A model generated the notes under the pieces. It saw only the letters and a program-made list of their open reading frames with translations. It ran no database searches and was not told the origin of the DNA. A DNA stretch of 64,000 nucleotides from Cryptomeria japonica (taxonomy: Eukaryota; Streptophyta; Pinopsida; Cupressales; Cupressaceae): NCBI RefSeq assembly GCF_030272615.1, contig NC_081409.1, positions 913,195,840-913,259,839 of the forward strand, in the 5' to 3' direction. A program made the position numbers and the translations under genes. This document shows, in pieces, positions 9,563 to 21,715 of this stretch (positions within the stretch are counted from its first letter, which is position 1; every line of letters starts with the position of its first letter).

Positions 9563-11072
9563 TGTAGATAGGAATTTGGAAACTCATCAAAGCAAAAAAG
9601 AAATTAAACTAGCTCAATCACAAAACTAGATTGCAATGTAAAAATCCTAAAAACATTCAATAGAAAACATGAAGACAAGATATTCAAAATGAAATTAAAG
9701 CAAACCAAATGCAGATATCTCCATAATTCTCCATTGTCCTTCTTTCTCCTTCAAATTTCTTTGTTTGTGGATCTCACCTACAAGTGCATAAGCATGAGAT
9801 GAAAGCAAGATTGACAAGACAACATAAAGATACTAGAAGCATGATTGATTGATCGATCGGGGGCCATGATTGAAGAAATTCATCCAATTTATAGATAAAT
9901 TGGAGAAAAGACAAGATTAGCATGAAGAGATTTGAAAGGAAATTTCAAATCAAGAATGACAAATATGACAAATTATGACAAAATTGACACTTTCTATGCA
10001 AGATTGATTGATTGACAAATTATGACAAAATTGACAAGGTTGATATGCAAAATTGATTGATTGACAAATTATGACAAATTATGACAAGATTGAAATGTCA
10101 TTCCCATGAAATTAGGGGAAATAGGAGAAAATAGAAAATTAGATGAATTGGAAATTAGGAAATTAGAAATTGATGGAATTTAGGAAATTAGGAATTAAGA
10201 GAAATTAGTAAATTGGAAAATTAGGTAAATTAATTAATAATTTTTCATTCATTAATTAATTCACAAAAAGAGGAAAGAATTAATTAGCCAATTAAATAAA
10301 TATTTAATTGTGACAAGAAGACTTAGGATAAATAAATAAATTATTTAACCTAAAGGGAAAATGACAAACAAGATTGAATGAATAAATCATAAAACCTTAG
10401 AAGATGAATTAGAAATGCAAGGATGACAATTAGGTCTTGACAAAAGATTATTGACGTCGATCATGATTCTGATTTGATAAATCATTTGATTGATAAATGC
10501 GCCAATTGACGAGGAACAATGACAAATTGATCCAAATTGACATGATTGTGAAAGACGACGATCGATGACAAATCGATCGCAAAATGACAAGATTGAAAAT
10601 GACAATGATCGATGACAAATCAATAGCAAGATGACAAAATTGACAAGGACGAGGATCAATGATGAATCAATCACAAAATGACAAGATTGAAAAGGGCAAC
10701 GAACGATGATGAATCGATCGCAAAATGACAAGATTGAAAAGAGTACAAAAACCCTAATTCTACCATCGATTAGGATTGATGATGTCCAAAATGAAATCGA
10801 ATTGACGATGTCAAAATATACAAAATGAGCACGCACATTGATGTAATAGGATAAGATCGACCAAAATCATGACTGAAGATTAGTATCGACAAGACCTAAT
10901 TTGAAAGCGAGATAAATGAGGAATGTAGAAGAAAGACTTGATGCTCGCAAATGACAAAGACCAAGTGCGCAACATAGAAGAAATGTTAATGCGATGCAAA
11001 ACCCTAAAATAAGGCAATGCACCAATGTTAAAGTATGACTGCGCAAGCGTTGACCATTTTTAGACGTCTACA
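9563..11072 (-). mobile_element. Solo LTR inserted in Copia-A RNase H
   Basis: The 1,510-bp block begins TGTAGA and ends TCTACA, with perfect 6-bp terminal inversion, and is flanked by the 5-bp duplication AGAGG (9558-9562 and 11073-11077). It has no coding capacity. Minus orientation is suggested by a TATA-like CTATAAATT on the minus strand near 9886-9895, about 330 bp from that strand's LTR end. The composition is dominated by GACAAAATTGAC-like words and contains a 47-bp tandem array. A large Gypsy family is the likely source, but that cannot be proved here. Confidence 0.75.
10513..10747. repeat. 47-bp tandem repeat, four clear units plus one weak
   Basis: Units start at 10560, 10607, 10654 and 10701, exactly 47 bp apart. 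A weaker unit starts near 10514. The core is GATCGATGAC-AAATCGATCGC followed by AAAATGACAAGATTGAAAA. It lies in the presumed U3 part of the solo LTR and could be an array of transcription-factor sites. Confidence 0.75.
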
Positions 11073-11622
11073 AGAGGATATTCTGGTATCTACAAGGAAC
11101 AATAGAATATGGTTTATTGTATTCCAAAAATGATGATTTCACTTTATGTGCAAATATTGACTCAGATTGGGTAGGAGATACTGATGACATGAAGAGCACT
11201 TCTGGTGGGGCTTTCTTTCTTGGAAAGAAACTAGTTTCATGGACCAGACAAAAAAGTCATACATTTCTTTATCTACTGGAGAAGCTGAGTACGTTGCAAC
11301 AATGACTAATTGCACTCAAGTCATGTGGATGAAGCAAATGTTGAAGGATATCAGGGTAAATTATAGTGAACCGGTAGTTATCTACTGTGATAACTCTGTA
11401 GCTATTGACATTTCTATGAATCCATTATTTCACTCTAAGACTAAGCATATTTCAATAAAGTATAACTTTCTGAAGGACAAGGTAGAAGCAAAGAAAGTCA
11501 AATTTGTTTATGTGAACACTAAAGAACACATTGCAGACATATTCACTAAACCATTGTCTAAGGAATCATTTGAGTATTTGAGAGACAAGTTAGAAGTTTT
11601 TGCCCCTCCAATAGAGACTTGA
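11073..11622 (+). pseudogene. pol: Copia-A RNase H C-terminal part
   Basis: Resumes after the AGAGG duplication with RIFWYLQGTIEYGL. RNase H follows: a degraded ANIDSDWVGDTDDMKSTSGG box, then STGEAEYVA, IYCDNSVAI, KTKHISIKY and the end KEHIADIFTKPL. A one-base frameshift lies near 11245, in the run of six A. The end is the TGA at 11620-11622. RNase H would have removed RNA from the RNA:DNA hybrid. Confidence 0.88.
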
Positions 11623-11965
11623 TTGATGAAGTTTGTCATCAGTCCGACATGCATTATCAGAGACATTATTCATTATGGCACTGATGAGTGGTGCTACTAC
11701 TCAAGGGGAGTAGTCATCTTTGAGATTTAGAGGTTTATATCATTGCTTTAATATTTTTGTCAGATTTCTGGCATTGATGTCAAAAGGGGAGTGATAATAA
11801 TGTGAAAAATCATTCAGAACCTTACAAAGATATCATTCACAGGGAGAGCTATTGATATTTAGAAGATTGTTGATTGTCTTCCACAGGGGGAGACTTGTTT
11901 GGCACTTCTTGGTACTTAGATGTTTTTTCACATCTAGTGTTGCCATCAATGCCAAAGGGGTAGAT
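11623..11965 (+). other. Copia-A 3' untranslated region and polypurine tract
   Basis: Non-coding. Contains a secondary purine run (CATTGATGTCAAAAGGGGAG, 11772-11791) and the terminal tract AAAGGGGTAGAT (11954-11965) before the LTR, preceded by TGTTGCCATCAATGCC as in NA-1 and NA-2. Confidence 0.8.
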
Positions 11966-12226
11966 TGTTGGCATTATGGATGAATTGATTATGTGTTGCA
12001 TTGATGTCAACACTAGCCGTTATGATTGGTTACCGACAAACAAGTTTTGGTTACCGGTAGAAGATCTAGTGTTACTGACAAAAGAGACTATCTGTTAGAC
12101 ACTTCCGACATGCTTTGGATTAGTGAAGTATGTTTGATTTCATCTATTATATGCTCCATGAGCATGTTTTGATCAATTGGTATCGACTTGGTAATCGGAT
12201 GCTATCATACACTTTGGTGAACCCTT
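11966..12226 (+). repeat. Copia-A 3' LTR, piece 1
   Basis: Starts TGTTGGCATTATGG and runs to the CCCTT target site (12222-12226) of the reversed solo LTR. The remaining pieces are 13267-13763 and 21200-21715, giving an original LTR of about 1.26 kb. Confidence 0.85.
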
Positions 12227-13266
12227 TGTTAGGTCTCGGAGACAATTGAGAGGGGGGGGTGAATCAATTGTCTAATAAATTCAAACCAAAATTAACTTAA
12301 CCAAAACTTAATGATTAATACCAGTAAACCAAACTTTATACCGGTAGATAGTTTTATTAGTTAATTACAGTACCGGTAAAGATTAATGCATGAAACAGAA
12401 AGACAATAACATCAACAACACATAACACCAATATTTGTACGTGGAAACCCGGTAAGGGGAAAAACCATGGTGGGAAACCTTACCCACAATCAGATGATAC
12501 TACTGCAGATAGTATGTGTGTACAATAGGGGGTCTACACATGCAGAAAGGCCAAGCACCTAGAGCTCACTGCTCAATCACAAAATGAGAGTCACACTGAC
12601 TACAATTGGATGATTAAATCCAATGATAATGTACTACTTAAAATAGCATCTCCATATGCTAGATTCAGTACCGGTTTAGCTTTGATTGCCTTTACAAAAT
12701 CCTTCCTTCAACCTTCAAATGATGTCTGCGTGTATAGCTCTACTTCTTTTCGTATATACCAAATTATAATCTCTTTTCTTACATATATTAATCTCACAAA
12801 TGATTTCTTACATTTATACCATAACCTAAGACCACTTGAGTAGGTCGGCTCACTAAAAGATATTACACTAAAATCAATTACAAATAAATCAATATCCAAT
12901 GCATGATGTCGGCTCAATGCATTTACAATAATAATAAATCATCTCCATAATGTGTCATGTTAATCTAGAATAGATATACCTATCAGTGCATATCCTGGAC
13001 CTATTTGCCTGTAACAACAAATATGCAAACTCAAATAAGCCAATGAATAAATCACAAAAACAAAGTGTCCAAACAATGTTTTCAACATAACCAAGTAGTC
13101 TCCAAGTGATTCCAAGTGTCGGTGAACAATATAACATATTGGTGAACCAAATACTGGTGACTGTGCATAAGTCACTTGCTTGTCGGCGAACATAACCAAT
13201 TCGACCAGTATTGATAAGTGTTGACATCAATGACAAAACCATATCAACATATCCAAAATACCAACA
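12227..13266 (-). mobile_element. Reversed Copia-type solo LTR (1,040 bp) in the Copia-A LTR
   Basis: On the minus strand it begins TGTTGGTATTTTGG and ends ACCTAACA, flanked by CCCTT at 12222-12226 and 13267-13271. A G-run (minus C-run) near its end and the hairpin block near 12439-12477 are typical of the other Copia-type LTRs here. No internal region is present, so it probably arose by LTR-LTR recombination. Confidence 0.85.
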
Positions 13267-13763
13267 CCCTTATCGGCAATAGTTTGAGGCTTTACCGATA
13301 GAGATTTCATTGAGGAATCGTGACAGGATGGATAATTGGTGTTTTGTGCAGCTTCTTCATGGATTTCAGGATGCTGAAGATATTCTTTGATCATGCTTCA
13401 ACTGCTTGAAGACATTTCTTTGGCCTGATGGACCTAGAATAGGTTTGGTACCTATCTAGGTTATGGATCGGTATCATGCTAATGTGTACTATACACGTTA
13501 CCGGGATGTTTCGAGAGGATTTATGGATTTTTTATTGTTTTTTTGGTCTTAAGCCGACATGGCATATCATTGTAATAAAGAATTATGTAATGATCTTATT
13601 GTAATATCTTTAGGTGGCTGACCTAATTGGTTTAGGCCTCAGGGTTGTATAAATAAGAGGTAGAAACTCTTTGTAATGTATCATGGTTATTGAAAAGGTC
13701 TAGGTCAAGGAATGCAATGTGTGAATATTGTAATATCATTCAGGCAGAGGAGTTGGTCGATCA
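13267..13763 (+). repeat. Copia-A 3' LTR, piece 2
   Basis: Continues the Copia-A LTR after the second CCCTT, up to the GATCA target site (13759-13763) of Copia-B. It contains TATAAATAAGAGG near 13648, a plausible TATA box of the LTR promoter. Confidence 0.8.
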
Positions 13764-15280
13764 TGATAACTCAATGATGAACTGATAGTACTAATCCAGT
13801 ACTAAGAGGGGGGAGGTGAATCAGTACAGACAAAAATACAGTCCTAAATTGGTTTGACAGCAGACACTTCAAATGAATGGCAAACAGTGACACCGGTTTG
13901 AAATAGAGTGGAACCGGTAAAGCTAAGACTGACTGAGACAAGCATTAACTAGTTACTCACTTAGCTTTTCACTCAACTCAAGACTACCTTACATTTTCTC
14001 CCTTATGCATAAACAGGTAATCTACCATTAGATCATAATAACAGCTAGTTCAACATGTTTTATTGACAGGCATAAAACACAGAACCATTATATGCTTGAC
14101 AGACAATACCAAAGCATCACATGATAAAAGCATCACACATGACACACATATTTTTCACGTGGAAACCCAACTGGGAAAAACCACAGTGGGGATGAATACC
14201 CACAAGCTATTTTTCAACTCTTTAGAAGTTCGCTCTGTTAGGAGCCTTGTCCGGTTAGAGACATTACAAAAGGTTCTTCCAGGAACTGATCTTGTTAGAG
14301 ATCACCCGGTTAAGGGATGGCTACAATACTCGATTAAGGGTTAAACCTTGTTAAAGGTTACCTTGCTAGAGGATTTCAAGAACTCAGTAGCTAAAGGATT
14401 TCGAACTCAATAGCTTTGAATTACCCTTTTAAAGGATTTACAGCAAGCCGATTAAGGCTACCCTGTTAAGGGATTTTCCAACTATTGAGGCGGTTAGAGA
14501 TCAACAGGTATTACAATGATATGGTAACAACACTCAATGCCAATGCAGATCTGCTTAAGCTCCTCTTCACCTTCTGCACTTACACTCTGCAGGTATCACT
14601 TCTCTTCTTTTGGTCTGGCAAGAATCACATATCCCTTCTCTTGGATACACACACACAACTTTTTCCAACAACCTCAAAAAGAGACACAACATCGACCTTA
14701 TAGGAAAATAGATAGGTCAGTAGCATAAACCCTAAACCCTAAACCTGTTAGGTTAAGGAATTCAAACGGTTCAATCCTGACCATTGAGAACACTCCATTA
14801 ATTGCAATAGTCATGATCCAATATCAAGACATTCTCCATCATCCATTTTCATCGATTTCATGGTGGCTAATAACCCATCACATGTTATCACCGTTTTATA
14901 GATCGCACATTCCCGAGGTAGATAGGAACAATCTCCTTCATGCGCACAATGCTGACATGGCAAAATGATCTGTTCTTCATTGCAATGCTAACTCATCACA
15001 CAATGTCACCGGTTGAACCACACAGGCTTGAAGCACTTCAACCGGAAACCCTTAAGTTGAGACTACCAATCGATAGTCATATAATGCTTCCATGTGCCAG
15101 TTCCCACAACCATATGTTGGTTCACCTTGAACAAGCACACCACTTCACTTTGGCACTAATGTCGGTTCACAGTGTTCTACCGGTTCTCTCATATGCTAGT
15201 TCTCACTTCTTCAGCATATTGACATCAATGACAACATACAATATCATTATGTCCACATACCGGTTCACATAATGCCAACA
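13764..15280 (-). repeat. 3' LTR of Copia-B (1,517 bp)
   Basis: On the plus strand starts TGATAACTC and ends ATGCCAACA. It contains the hairpin block at 14158-14190, a series of TTAAGGGTT/TTAGAGG phrases (14230-14510), and repeated ACCGGT words. It pairs with 19692-21199; the right copy lacks about 30 bp near 14325. Confidence 0.92.
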
Positions 15281-15526
15281 ATCTCCCCCTTTGGCATTGA
15301 TGGCAATAAACAAAGATATCTTTTCCGCTTCACATCTTCTCCCCATTTTCTGCAGATATCTTCTCCACTTCACATATTCTTCTCCCCCTTTGACAACAAT
15401 GCCAAAGTGGAGGCACAGGCTTCCCTGTTCCATTATGCTGCTCCCCCTGAGGAGTAGCATCCTTCAACACATCAATCCAAAATAAATTTGACTATGCACT
15501 ACCTAACTGATGTGGAGCATATGCTT
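15281..15526 (-). other. Copia-B 3' untranslated region
   Basis: Contains the polypurine tract next to the LTR (minus AAAGGGGGAGAT) and a second similar tract (plus CTTCTCCCCCTTTGACAA, near 15378-15396). Short open frames here are not coding. Confidence 0.75.
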
Positions 15527-17040
15527 TTAGTTTACCTCCTGAAGGGGCAACACCCCTAATTCACCTCTTAAGTGCATAAATGTAGTCTTTGGGAGAGGCT
15601 TGGTGAATATGTCTGCTAACTGCTCCTTACTGGAAACATGTTCCAATGCAATCTCTTTGTTTTGAACCTTTTTCCTTAAGAAATGATACTTAAGCTCAAA
15701 GTGCTTGGTTCTAGAATGTAAAACTGGATTCTTGGAGATATTAATTGCACTAGTATTGTCACAAAATATACTTACTATTTCAGATATAGGAACTTTGAAG
15801 CCATTTAATACATGCTTCATCCAAATTGTCTAAGTGCAGTTCATGAAAGCTGCAACATACTCTGCTTCCATTGTAGACTGAGAGATACAACTCTGCTTCT
15901 TACTCATCCATGAAACTAGTCTACCACCAAGAAAGAATGCACCACCGGTTCTACTTTTTCGATCATCTACATTGCCTACCCAATCAGCATCTGTGTATAC
16001 TTTCAAGTTGAAATCTTTGCTATAAGGATACCACAATCCATAGTCAATAGTTCCCTTCAGATACCTAAGAATCCGCTTGACTGCAACCAAATGAGATTCT
16101 CTTGGGCTTTTCTGGAATCTTGCAGTAATGCCAACTGCATGTGCAATATCCAGTCTGCTATGCACTGCATAATGCAGCTTACCAATCATTGATTGGTATT
16201 CCTTCTCATCAACCAATTCTGAGTCATCTTCTTTAGATAGTTTACAACCGGTCACCATTAGAGTACCAACCGGTTTCCTATCTTCCATGCCAAAGGTCTT
16301 CAACACCTCTTTGACATACTTGGACTAAGTGATAAAGATTCCATTCTTCATCTGCTGGATTTGCAGTCCAATGAAGAATTTAATGTCCCCTATGAGTGAC
16401 ATTTCAAACTCTTTCTTCATCTCATCTACAAACTCATGACTCATCTTGTCATCTCCACCAAAGATAATGTCATCAACAAATACCTCACAGATCAGGATCT
16501 GATTTCCTTCAAACTTCAAGAAGATATTGCTATCTTCACTTGTTCTCCCAAATCCAATCTTCACAAGATGGGAATGCAGACGTTCATACCATGCCCTAGG
16601 TGCCTGCTTTAGTCCATATAAGGTTTTATGTAGCCTACATACCATGTCACTATCTTCAGATAGGACAAACCCATCTGGTTGCTCAATATACACCTCCTAT
16701 TCAAGTACACCATTTAGGAATGTAGATTTTACATCCATTTGATATACTTTGAAACCTTTAAAAGCTGCATATGCAAGAAGCATATGAACTCCTTCCAATC
16801 TGGCTACATGAGCAAAGGTTTCTCCATAGTCTTCTCCTTCTTCTTGAGCATATCATTATGCCAATCTAGCTTTGTTTCTTATCACTATGCCATCCTCATT
16901 CAACTTATTTCTGAAGACCCATTTGGTACCAATGACATTTTTATGCTCTAGTCTGGGTACCAAAGACCATGTACCATTTTTCTCTATCTGGTCAAGTTCC
17001 TCTTCCATTGCCTTGATCCAGTCTTCATCTTTATGTGCCT
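15527..17040 (-). pseudogene. pol: Copia-B reverse transcriptase and RNase H
   Basis: Minus-strand frame with RT landmarks [45 protein letters not shown] and the active site FVDDIIFGG. RNase H follows with YTDADWVGNVDDRKS, TMEAEYVA and KPLPK near the end. It is broken by a small deletion with two adjacent stops in the KGYAQ motif (near 16855), TAG at 16692-16694 (LE-stop-EVYIEQ), TAG at 16322-16324 (IT-stop-SKY) and TAG at 15827-15829 (NCT-stop-TIW). The last two replace Gln codons in family members. The catalytic Asp residues of RT and RNase H are still present. Confidence 0.9.
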
Positions 17041-18084
17041 CTTGAATGTTTTAGGCTCAAATTCAGAGATCATACATGAGTTTTCTCTGACCTTTCTTCT
17101 TGTAAGGATTCCTGTATCCATATCTCCTATGATCTGCTTAGGATCATGATTCAGCTTGACATACCAAGGAATGGTCTTGATAGATTCCTCTTGCTTTTCT
17201 TCTTTGTCCTCAGCTCCGTCAGTATCAGCATCTACATTTGCTAGTGTAGGAACATTGTTACTAGTACTTGGTTGACTGACAACTGATTCCAGAAAGGTTG
17301 CAACCGATTCATTTGCCACTCGCTCACTATTGGTTTCCTCAGTTTTCTCAGAGGTTTCATCAACTCTTACATTGATTCTTTCCATAATTCTCTGAGTCCT
17401 ATTGTTGAAACACTTGAGAGCATTGCTCTTGGTGGAATATCCTAGGAATATTCCCTCATCACATTTCGCATCAAATTCGCTCTAGTGTTCACTCCTCTTG
17501 ATGTAACATTTGCTACCAAACACTCTAAAGTAGCTAACCACAGGTGTCTTATCGGTCCAATACTCATAAGGAGTTTTATCCTTACCTTTCTTGATGAGTA
17601 CCCAATTCATTGTGTAGACTGCAGTGCTCACCGCTTCTCTCCAAAAGGTGTGAGCTACCTTTCCTTGAATCAACATGGTTCTAGCTACTTCAACCACAGT
17701 TCGGTTATTCCTCTCTACTAGGCCATTCTGTTGTGGAGTCCGGGGGGCAAATAATTCCCTCTTGATACCATGTTCTTCACAATACTTGTTGAACTCACCG
17801 GAAGTGAATTCCCCTCCTTGATCAGTTCTTAGGCACTTGATCCTTTTACCACTTTCTTTCTCCACTAAAGCTCTAAAAGCTTTGAACTTTACAAAGGCTT
17901 CAGACCTATCTTTCAAGAATGTGACCCACATCATTCTTGAGTAGTCATCAGTGAGAATCATGAAGTACCTATCACCTTGCACACTTCTATTTTTCATAGG
18001 ACCACACAAATCAGTATGCACAAGATCAAGCAAGTTGTCAACAATGAAAGATTTACCTTTAAAGGTTGAGGAAGACATTTTCCC
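17041..18084 (-). pseudogene. pol: Copia-B integrase and linker to RT
   Basis: The integrase core reads LVHTDLCGPM (first Asp), CLRTDQGGEFTS (second Asp) and QNGLVERNNRT (Glu), so the DDE triad is intact. After it come FWREAVSTAVYTMN, KTPYEYW and FGSKCYIKRSEH, then TAG at 17479-17481 (H-stop-SEFDAK, Gln expected). The linker holds an acidic stretch (DADTDGAEDKEEKQEE) and IPWYVKLNHDPKQIIGD. A one-base deletion near 17040 throws the frame before RT. The bounds to gag-protease are set by the TAA at 18085-18087. Confidence 0.9.
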
Positions 18085-19620
18085 CAATTAACACTCTCTA
18101 CACAAGGTATTATCCGGTTTTCTTAGCACCGGCAACCCTCTAACTACCTTGATCTTACTAGCCTTCACAATGTTATCAAAGTTTACATGGCAGAGTCTCC
18201 TATGCCATATCCAGCTATCATCAAATTTAGCCATAAGACATGTACTTATATTTGCATTCAAATGAAATAGGCTACCTTTGTTCTGCTTGCCGGTGGCCAC
18301 CAATTCACCATTCTTTCCTTTGATTCTGTAAACTCCATTCTTGAATTCCAGAGTGAGGCAACTATCATTCAGTTGGGCAACACTCAGAAGGTTGTGTCCA
18401 AGACCATTAACCCAATACACATTGTCAGCACTACTCTTTCCATTAAGAGAGATGGACCCTCTCCCTTTGACCATGCATGGTGCATCATTGCCAAAGCGAA
18501 CCACACCACCATCATACTCCTCTAATGATAGAAACTTGCTCCGGTCACTAGTCATATGGTGAGAACAGCCACTGTCAATGATCCACTCATTGGAATTATC
18601 AAACCAGGAGACAAGAGCCTTCTTGTCTGACACATCTTCCTTGACAACAACAAACACAATATCTTCATTTTCTTCATCCTCTAATTCTTCATCTATGACA
18701 CCTTCATCAACTGCCACAAAATAGTTTCTCCGGTTTCCTCGTTTGAATTTCTTGAACCTTTCCAATTTATCCTTGTTGTCACCATTAGGATAGTTTATAG
18801 CAATATGTCCTATCTGGTTACAAGAGAAGCATTTCAAAGGTAGCTTACCTCTATATTTGCCGGTTCCTTTTGGAAGTTTCTTGGAAAGGAGAGCTTCAAA
18901 TGCCATCAGAATCTCCTCATCATCCATTTCTCTACCCTGTCTTGGTTCACCACTAGTGACAGCTTCTTTTCCTTTTCTGGATAGTACTGTAGAAGCTTTA
19001 AAAGCTGATTCAATCTTTTGAACACTGCCATCAAAACTATTTAGCTCATAGGCTGTCAACTTTGCAATGATGGAGTCTAGCAATACCTTAGTCTTGTCTA
19101 TTGATCTTAGCTCTTGAATAGTAGAAACCCTTATTGCATAGACCGGCAATAGGGATCTCAGGACTTTGCTTAGCAGAGTGGAATCTTCTATTTTACCACC
19201 CGCACTCTTGATATCTTTAACAACAGTTTTGATTCTTATTCCATACTATTGAATGGTCTCACCTTCAACCATCTGCATATCTTCAAACTTCCCTCTAAGG
19301 CTTTCTTCCTTAACCTGTTTTACATGTTCATCACCGCCATAGATATTTTCAAGAGTATCCCATACCTCTTTGTGATTTACCTTATCCTGAACATCAATGA
19401 ACTCAATGTCAGATAAACTACTAATTAGGGCTTCCATGACTTGCCCATTCTCTCGCATCTCTCTCTTTTGGTCATCGGTAAGGGTACCGGTAGGAGCAAC
19501 ATAGACAGTCTCAACATAGCTCCAGTGTTGAGCACCCATGCTTCTGATGAATATCTTCATTTTCTCTTTCCATATACTAAAATTGTCTCTGTTAAACTTT
19601 GGAATTTCCCTCTTCATCAT
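18085..19620 (-). pseudogene. gag: Copia-B gag and protease
   Basis: The start is the ATG at 19618-19620 (MMKREIPKFNRDNFSIW), shortly after the primer site. The Copia gag domain includes VWDTLENIYGGDEHVKQ and LRGKFEDMQMVEGETIQ, interrupted by TAG at 19243-19245. The zinc knuckle CFSCNQIGHIAINYP has Tyr for the last Cys. The aspartic protease box is WIIDSGCSHHMTSD, and the pre-integrase zinc region follows (WHRRLCHVNFDNI, LCREC). TAA at 18085-18087 replaces the Gln codon that Copia-C keeps. One frame carries the whole segment with only these two stops. Confidence 0.9.
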
Positions 19621-19677
19621 TAGACTGGGATCTTTACCTCAAGAAGTTAAGCTTATAACACAGAGGACCTGGAGGAT

Positions 19678-19689
19678 GCTCTGATACCA
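19678..19689 (-). promoter_or_regulatory. Primer binding site of Copia-B
   Basis: Plus strand GCTCTGATACCA, i.e. TGGTATCAGAGC on the minus strand, two bases from the 5' LTR. Matches the usual initiator tRNA-Met primer of plant Copia elements. Confidence 0.9.
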
Positions 19690-19691
19690 AT

Positions 19692-21199
19692 TGATAACTC
19701 AATGATGAACTGATAGTACTAATCCGGTACTGAGAGGGGGGGGTGAATCAATACAGACAAAAATATAGTCCTAAACTGGTTTGACAACAGACACTTCAAA
19801 TGACTAGCAAACAGTGACACTGGTTAAAAAAAGAGTGCAACCGGTAAAGCTAAGACTGAATGAGACAAGCATTAACTAGTTACTCACTTAGCTTTTCACT
19901 CAACTCAAGACTACCTTACCTTTTCTCCCTTATGCATAAATAGGTAATCTACCATCAGATCATAATAACAGCTAGTTCAACATATTTTATTGACAAGCAT
20001 AAAACACAGAACCATTATATGCTTGACATACAATAGCAAAGCATGACAAGATAAAAGCATCACACATGACACACATAATTTTCATGTGGAAACCCAACTA
20101 GGAAAAACCATGGTGGGGATGAATACCCACAAGCTATTTTTGAACTCTTTAGAAGTTCACTCTATTAGGAGCCTTGTCCGGTTAGAGACATTACAAAAGG
20201 TTCTGCTAGGAACCAATCCTATTAGAGATCACCTGGTTAAGGGTTAAACCCTATTAAAGGTTACCTTGTTAGAGGATTTCAAGAACTCAATAGCTAAAGG
20301 ATTTCAAACTCAATAGCTTTGAATTACCCTGTTAAAGGATTTACAGCAAGCCAGTTAAGGCTACCCTATTAAGGGATTTTCCAATTGTTGAGGTGGTTAG
20401 AGATCAACAGGTATTACAATGATATGGTAACAGCACTCAATGCCAATGCAGATCCGCTTAAGCTCCTCTTCACCTTCTACACTTACACTTTGTAGGTATC
20501 ACTTCTCTTCTTTTGGTCTGGAAAGAATCACGTATCTCTTCTCTTGGATACACACACACAACTTTTGCCAACAACCTCAGAAAGAGACACAACATCGACC
20601 TTATAGGAAAACAGATAGGTCGGTAGCATAAACCCTAAACCCTAAACCTATTAGGTTAAGGAATTCAAACGGTTCAATCCTGACTGTTGAGAACACTCAA
20701 TTAATTGCAACAGTCTTGATCCAATCTCAAGACATTCTCCATCATCCATTTTCACCGATTTCATGGCGGCTGATAACCCATCACACATTATCACCATTTT
20801 ACAGACTTCACACATTCCCGAGGTAGATAGGAATAATCTCCTTCATGCAAGATCCTTCACGCGTACAAGGCTGATGTGGCAACATGATCTATTCTTCATT
20901 ACAATGCTAACTCATCACACAATGTCACCGGTTGAGCCACACAAGCTTGAAGCACTTCAACTGGAAACCCTGAAGTTGAAACTACCAACCGGTAGTCATA
21001 GAATGCTTCCATGTGCCGGTTCCCATAACCATATGCTAGTTCACCTTGAACAAGCACACCGCTTCACTTTGGCACTAATGTTGGTTCATAGTGTTCTATC
21101 GGTTCTCTCATATGCCGGTTCTCACTTCTGCAGCATATTGACATCAGTGACAACATACAATATCATTATGTCCACATACCGGTTCACATAATGCCAACA
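19692..21199 (-). repeat. 5' LTR of Copia-B (1,508 bp)
   Basis: Pairs with 13764-15280 over its whole length. Differences are mostly single bases, many in CCGG or CG context. It ends at 21199, followed by GATCA. Confidence 0.92.
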
Positions 21200-21715
21200 G
21201 ATCATTGGTGATCGAATTGGATTCAGAAGAGGATTTAGTCCTCCAACACTAAGCTTAACTGGTACTATAATTAGGCATGGTAGATGCTATTTCTGGAAGT
21301 TCACTCTATTGGATTGTTGTACATTTATCTTGAGATGGTTGTAGCCTCTCTATAGTTAGTGAGACTCTTTTGGAATGAGCAGTATGCTCTAGGCAGTATG
21401 TCTTCTTGCAACTGCAGGCCCCTCATTGTAACACATACTTTCTGTAGAAGTATCATTTGACTGTGGGTAGGCTTCCCACCATGGTTTTTCCCTTTCTAGG
21501 TTTTCCACATAAAAATCATGGTGTTATGTGGTATGGTTGCTTTGCATTGATTATCTGGTTAATTGTTAAGTTGTATTGTTTACCGGTATCTGTTCTTACC
21601 GACATCTGTATGTGCTTTACCGGTACTTGATTTGTTTAAGGTTATATTGTGGATTAAAAGTTATAATTTGTTAACAACTAATTCACCCCCTCCCCCACCT
21701 CTCAGTTGTTCATCA
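21200..21715 (+). repeat. Copia-A 3' LTR, piece 3
   Basis: Last part of the LTR after the second GATCA, with a hairpin block (about 21476-21508), ACCGGTA words, a C-run and the end TTCATCA. A diverged relative of this piece lies at 51651-52098. Confidence 0.85.

Larger units (their letters stand above)
13764..21199 (-). mobile_element. Copia-B: full-length Ty1/Copia element, minus strand
   Basis: Both LTRs (13764-15280 and 19692-21199, about 1.5 kb each) are present. The target duplication GATCA lies at 13759-13763 and 21200-21204. The primer site (minus TGGTATCAGAGC, 19678-19689) and polypurine tract (15281-15292 on plus, CTCCCCCTTT) are in place. The interior encodes gag, protease, integrase, RT and RNase H in Copia order, all with disabling changes. 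It belongs to the same family as Copia-C (LTR starts and gag closely alike). Confidence 0.93.
1..21715 (+). mobile_element. Copia-A: Ty1/Copia retrotransposon, 5' end outside window, heavily nested
   Basis: The integrase C-terminal part, RT, RNase H, polypurine tract and 3' LTR are present in Copia order (IN before RT). The pieces are 1-670, 8505-9562, 11073-12226, 13267-13763 and 21200-21715. The intervening blocks are younger insertions, each bounded by a 5-bp target duplication. The last LTR base is 21715 (ends TTCATCA). The next sequence is Gypsy integrase, so Copia-A inserted into Gypsy-A. Its own target duplication cannot be checked because the left end is outside the window. Confidence 0.88.

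Noticed and set aside
10513-10747. CRISPR-like array
   Set aside because: 47-bp units are contiguous with no unique spacers, and the genome is eukaryotic.
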